NCBI RefSeq assembly: GCF_947496385.1
Contig: NZ_CANMCP010000002.1
Coordinates: 62,001-126,000, forward strand
Reading direction: 5' to 3'
Length of the DNA: 64,000 bases
Origin: an uncultured Croceicoccus sp.
Lineage (GTDB): Bacteria > Pseudomonadota > Alphaproteobacteria > Sphingomonadales > Sphingomonadaceae
Part shown: piece after piece, positions 63,057-64,000 of the stretch
Layout: the number at the start of each line of letters is the position of its first letter
Numbering within the stretch: position 1 is the stretch's first letter
Made by a program: the position numbers and the translations under genes
The notes under the pieces: model-generated
What the model was told of the DNA's origin: nothing
Databases searched by the model: none
The model's input: only the letters and a program-made list of their open reading frames with translations

Positions 63057-64000
63057 ATGCTGACCGATGCGGTTTGTCGAACGGCGAAACCGGCTACCAA
63101 GGATCGGAAGCTTTCCGATTCGGGTGGCCTTTTTCTATTGGTGAAGCCGACCGGCTCCAAGAGCTGGAAATACAAGTATCGCCTGCCCGACGGTCGCGAG
63201 AAGAAGCTCACGATCGGCACCTATCCGCAAGTGACCTTGGCCGAGGCCCGGAAGGCACGGGATCTCGCGCGCGAGCAACTGACGTCCGGCATCGACCCAT
63301 CGGCGGAGAAAAAGCGGCGAAAGGCGGCGAATGCGCTGGCTGCGCTCGAAACCTTCGAAGCGGTCGCGCGGGCTTGGCATCGCGAGAAAGAATCCACGCT
63401 CACTCCGCGATACGCAAAACAGGTTCTAGTTCGGCTCGAGGAGAACATGTTCCCGCATATCGGCGCGTTACCGATCGACAAGGTTCAACCGCCGCAGGTG
63501 CTCGAAGCAATACGCAAGATCGAGGCGCGCGGCTCGAAGGAAATGGCGCATCGGGTGCGAACGCATACTTCCGACGTGTTTGTCTGGGCGATCGCGTCGG
63601 GTATCTGCCAGCAGGATCCTGCCGCGATCATTCGCAAGGCATTGAAGCCGACCGATCCGAAGCTTCGTCCTGCCCGCACCAAGCTGAAGGACGCACGCAA
63701 GGTTCTCACCTCGACCGAGGCGCTCAACGATATCTGGTGGGCAACACGGCTCGCCTCCCGATTGCTGGCCTTGACCGCGGCGCGTCCGGGCGTGATACGG
63801 TTGGCCGAGCGTACCGAGTTCGAGAATCTGGACGGAAAGCAGCCGATCTGGCGAATTCCGGCCGGGAAGATGAAACTCACCCGCGAGCGCAAACGCGACG
63901 CGGCCTTCGAATTCGTTATGCCGCTCTCGCGCCAATCTGTCGAAACGGTGAAGGCGGCGATGGAAGCGAGCCCCAGCCCACAATGGCTGTTTCCCGGCAT
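63057..64000 (+). CDS. P4-type tyrosine integrase (3' truncated by window end)
   Basis: About 314 codons are seen, with no stop before the window ends. The N-terminal DUF4102 arm-binding domain reads MLTDAVCRTAKPATKDRKLSDSGGLFLLVKPTGSKSWKYKYRLPDG with KLTIGTYPQVTLAEARKAR. A core-binding SAM-like domain follows (about residues 100-190), and then the start of the catalytic domain with the first catalytic Arg (R243) in LTAARPGVIRL. The HxxR and Tyr motifs lie beyond the window. This is the usual plan of integrases that use tRNA genes, and it marks the left end of a genomic island or prophage. Confidence 0.92.
   Translation, partial: MLTDAVCRTAKPATKDRKLSDSGGLFLLVKPTGSKSWKYKYRLPDGREKKLTIGTYPQVTLAEARKARDLAREQLTSGIDPSAEKKRRKAANALAALETFEAVARAWHREKESTLTPRYAKQVLVRLEENMFPHIGALPIDKVQPPQVLEAIRKIEARGSKEMAHRVRTHTSDVFVWAIASGICQQDPAAIIRKALKPTDPKLRPARTKLKDARKVLTSTEALNDIWWATRLASRLLALTAARPGVIRLAERTEFENLDGKQPIWRIPAGKMKLTRERKRDAAFEFVMPLSRQSVETVKAAMEASPSPQWLFPG

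Overview
The window reads as chromosome of a GC-rich alphaproteobacterium, most likely a sphingomonad (Sphingomonadales: Sphingomonadaceae or Erythrobacteraceae). Support comes from the TonB-dependent receptors with Ala-Gln type signal cleavage sites, a B12 riboswitch/BtuB/CobQ/CobD salvage cluster, dense ATGA stop-start overlaps, the PhoB-like regulator type and the protein sequences overall. The genus call is inference. I see no rRNA, CRISPR array or insertion sequence.

Layout. 1-4.8 kb: the 3' end of a zinc-type alcohol dehydrogenase, an SDR, an MpaB-type (DUF2236) protein, a HerA-like ATPase and a Ca/Na antiporter. 4.8-10.2 kb (minus): cobalamin salvage, cobO, then a B12 riboswitch leading btuB-cobQ-cobD. 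10.3-11.6 kb: an MFS transporter. 11.7-21.3 kb: a signalling island with a GAF protein, a MASE1/CHASE/PAS hybrid kinase ending in an Hpt-like domain, a second kinase, and a HisKA-REC-Hpt protein with no ATPase domain that overlaps the second kinase.

21.3-33.4 kb: an exopolysaccharide (Wzx/Wzy-type) locus in four transcription units. These are a fused WecG/TagA glycosyltransferase plus initiating sugar-phosphate transferase (-), flippase and three glycosyltransferases (+), Wza-like, Wzc-like and Wzy-like genes (-), and an H-NOX heme nitric-oxide sensor gene overlapping a sigma-54 response regulator gene (+). All four units have a readable sigma-54 -24/-12 promoter. Both divergent intergenic regions hold clustered TGCRA-type palindromes and repeats that look like shared activator sites. 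This H-NOX/sigma-54/EPS circuit is the most interesting system in the window.

33.4-38.6 kb: biotin genes bioF-bioD-bioA (-), a secreted alpha/beta hydrolase (-) and an atypical OmpR/PhoB-type regulator (+), closed by a strong two-way terminator. 38.6-43.0 kb: a lipoprotein and TonB-receptor pair (-). 43.3-51.6 kb: a small TPR-like protein, then a compact chromosomal type IV secretion operon (virB1-B2-B3-B4-B6-B9-B10-B11) without virB5, virB7, virB8, virD4 or a relaxase. PhoB-box-like repeats precede the regulator, the lipoprotein operon and virB1. 51.7-62.7 kb: otsB-otsA (trehalose), a GGDEF/EAL protein, recG (-), sdhE, mfd and nadK. 62.8 kb to the end: tRNA-Asn(GTT) followed by a P4-type tyrosine integrase running off the window, which marks the left edge of an integrated element.
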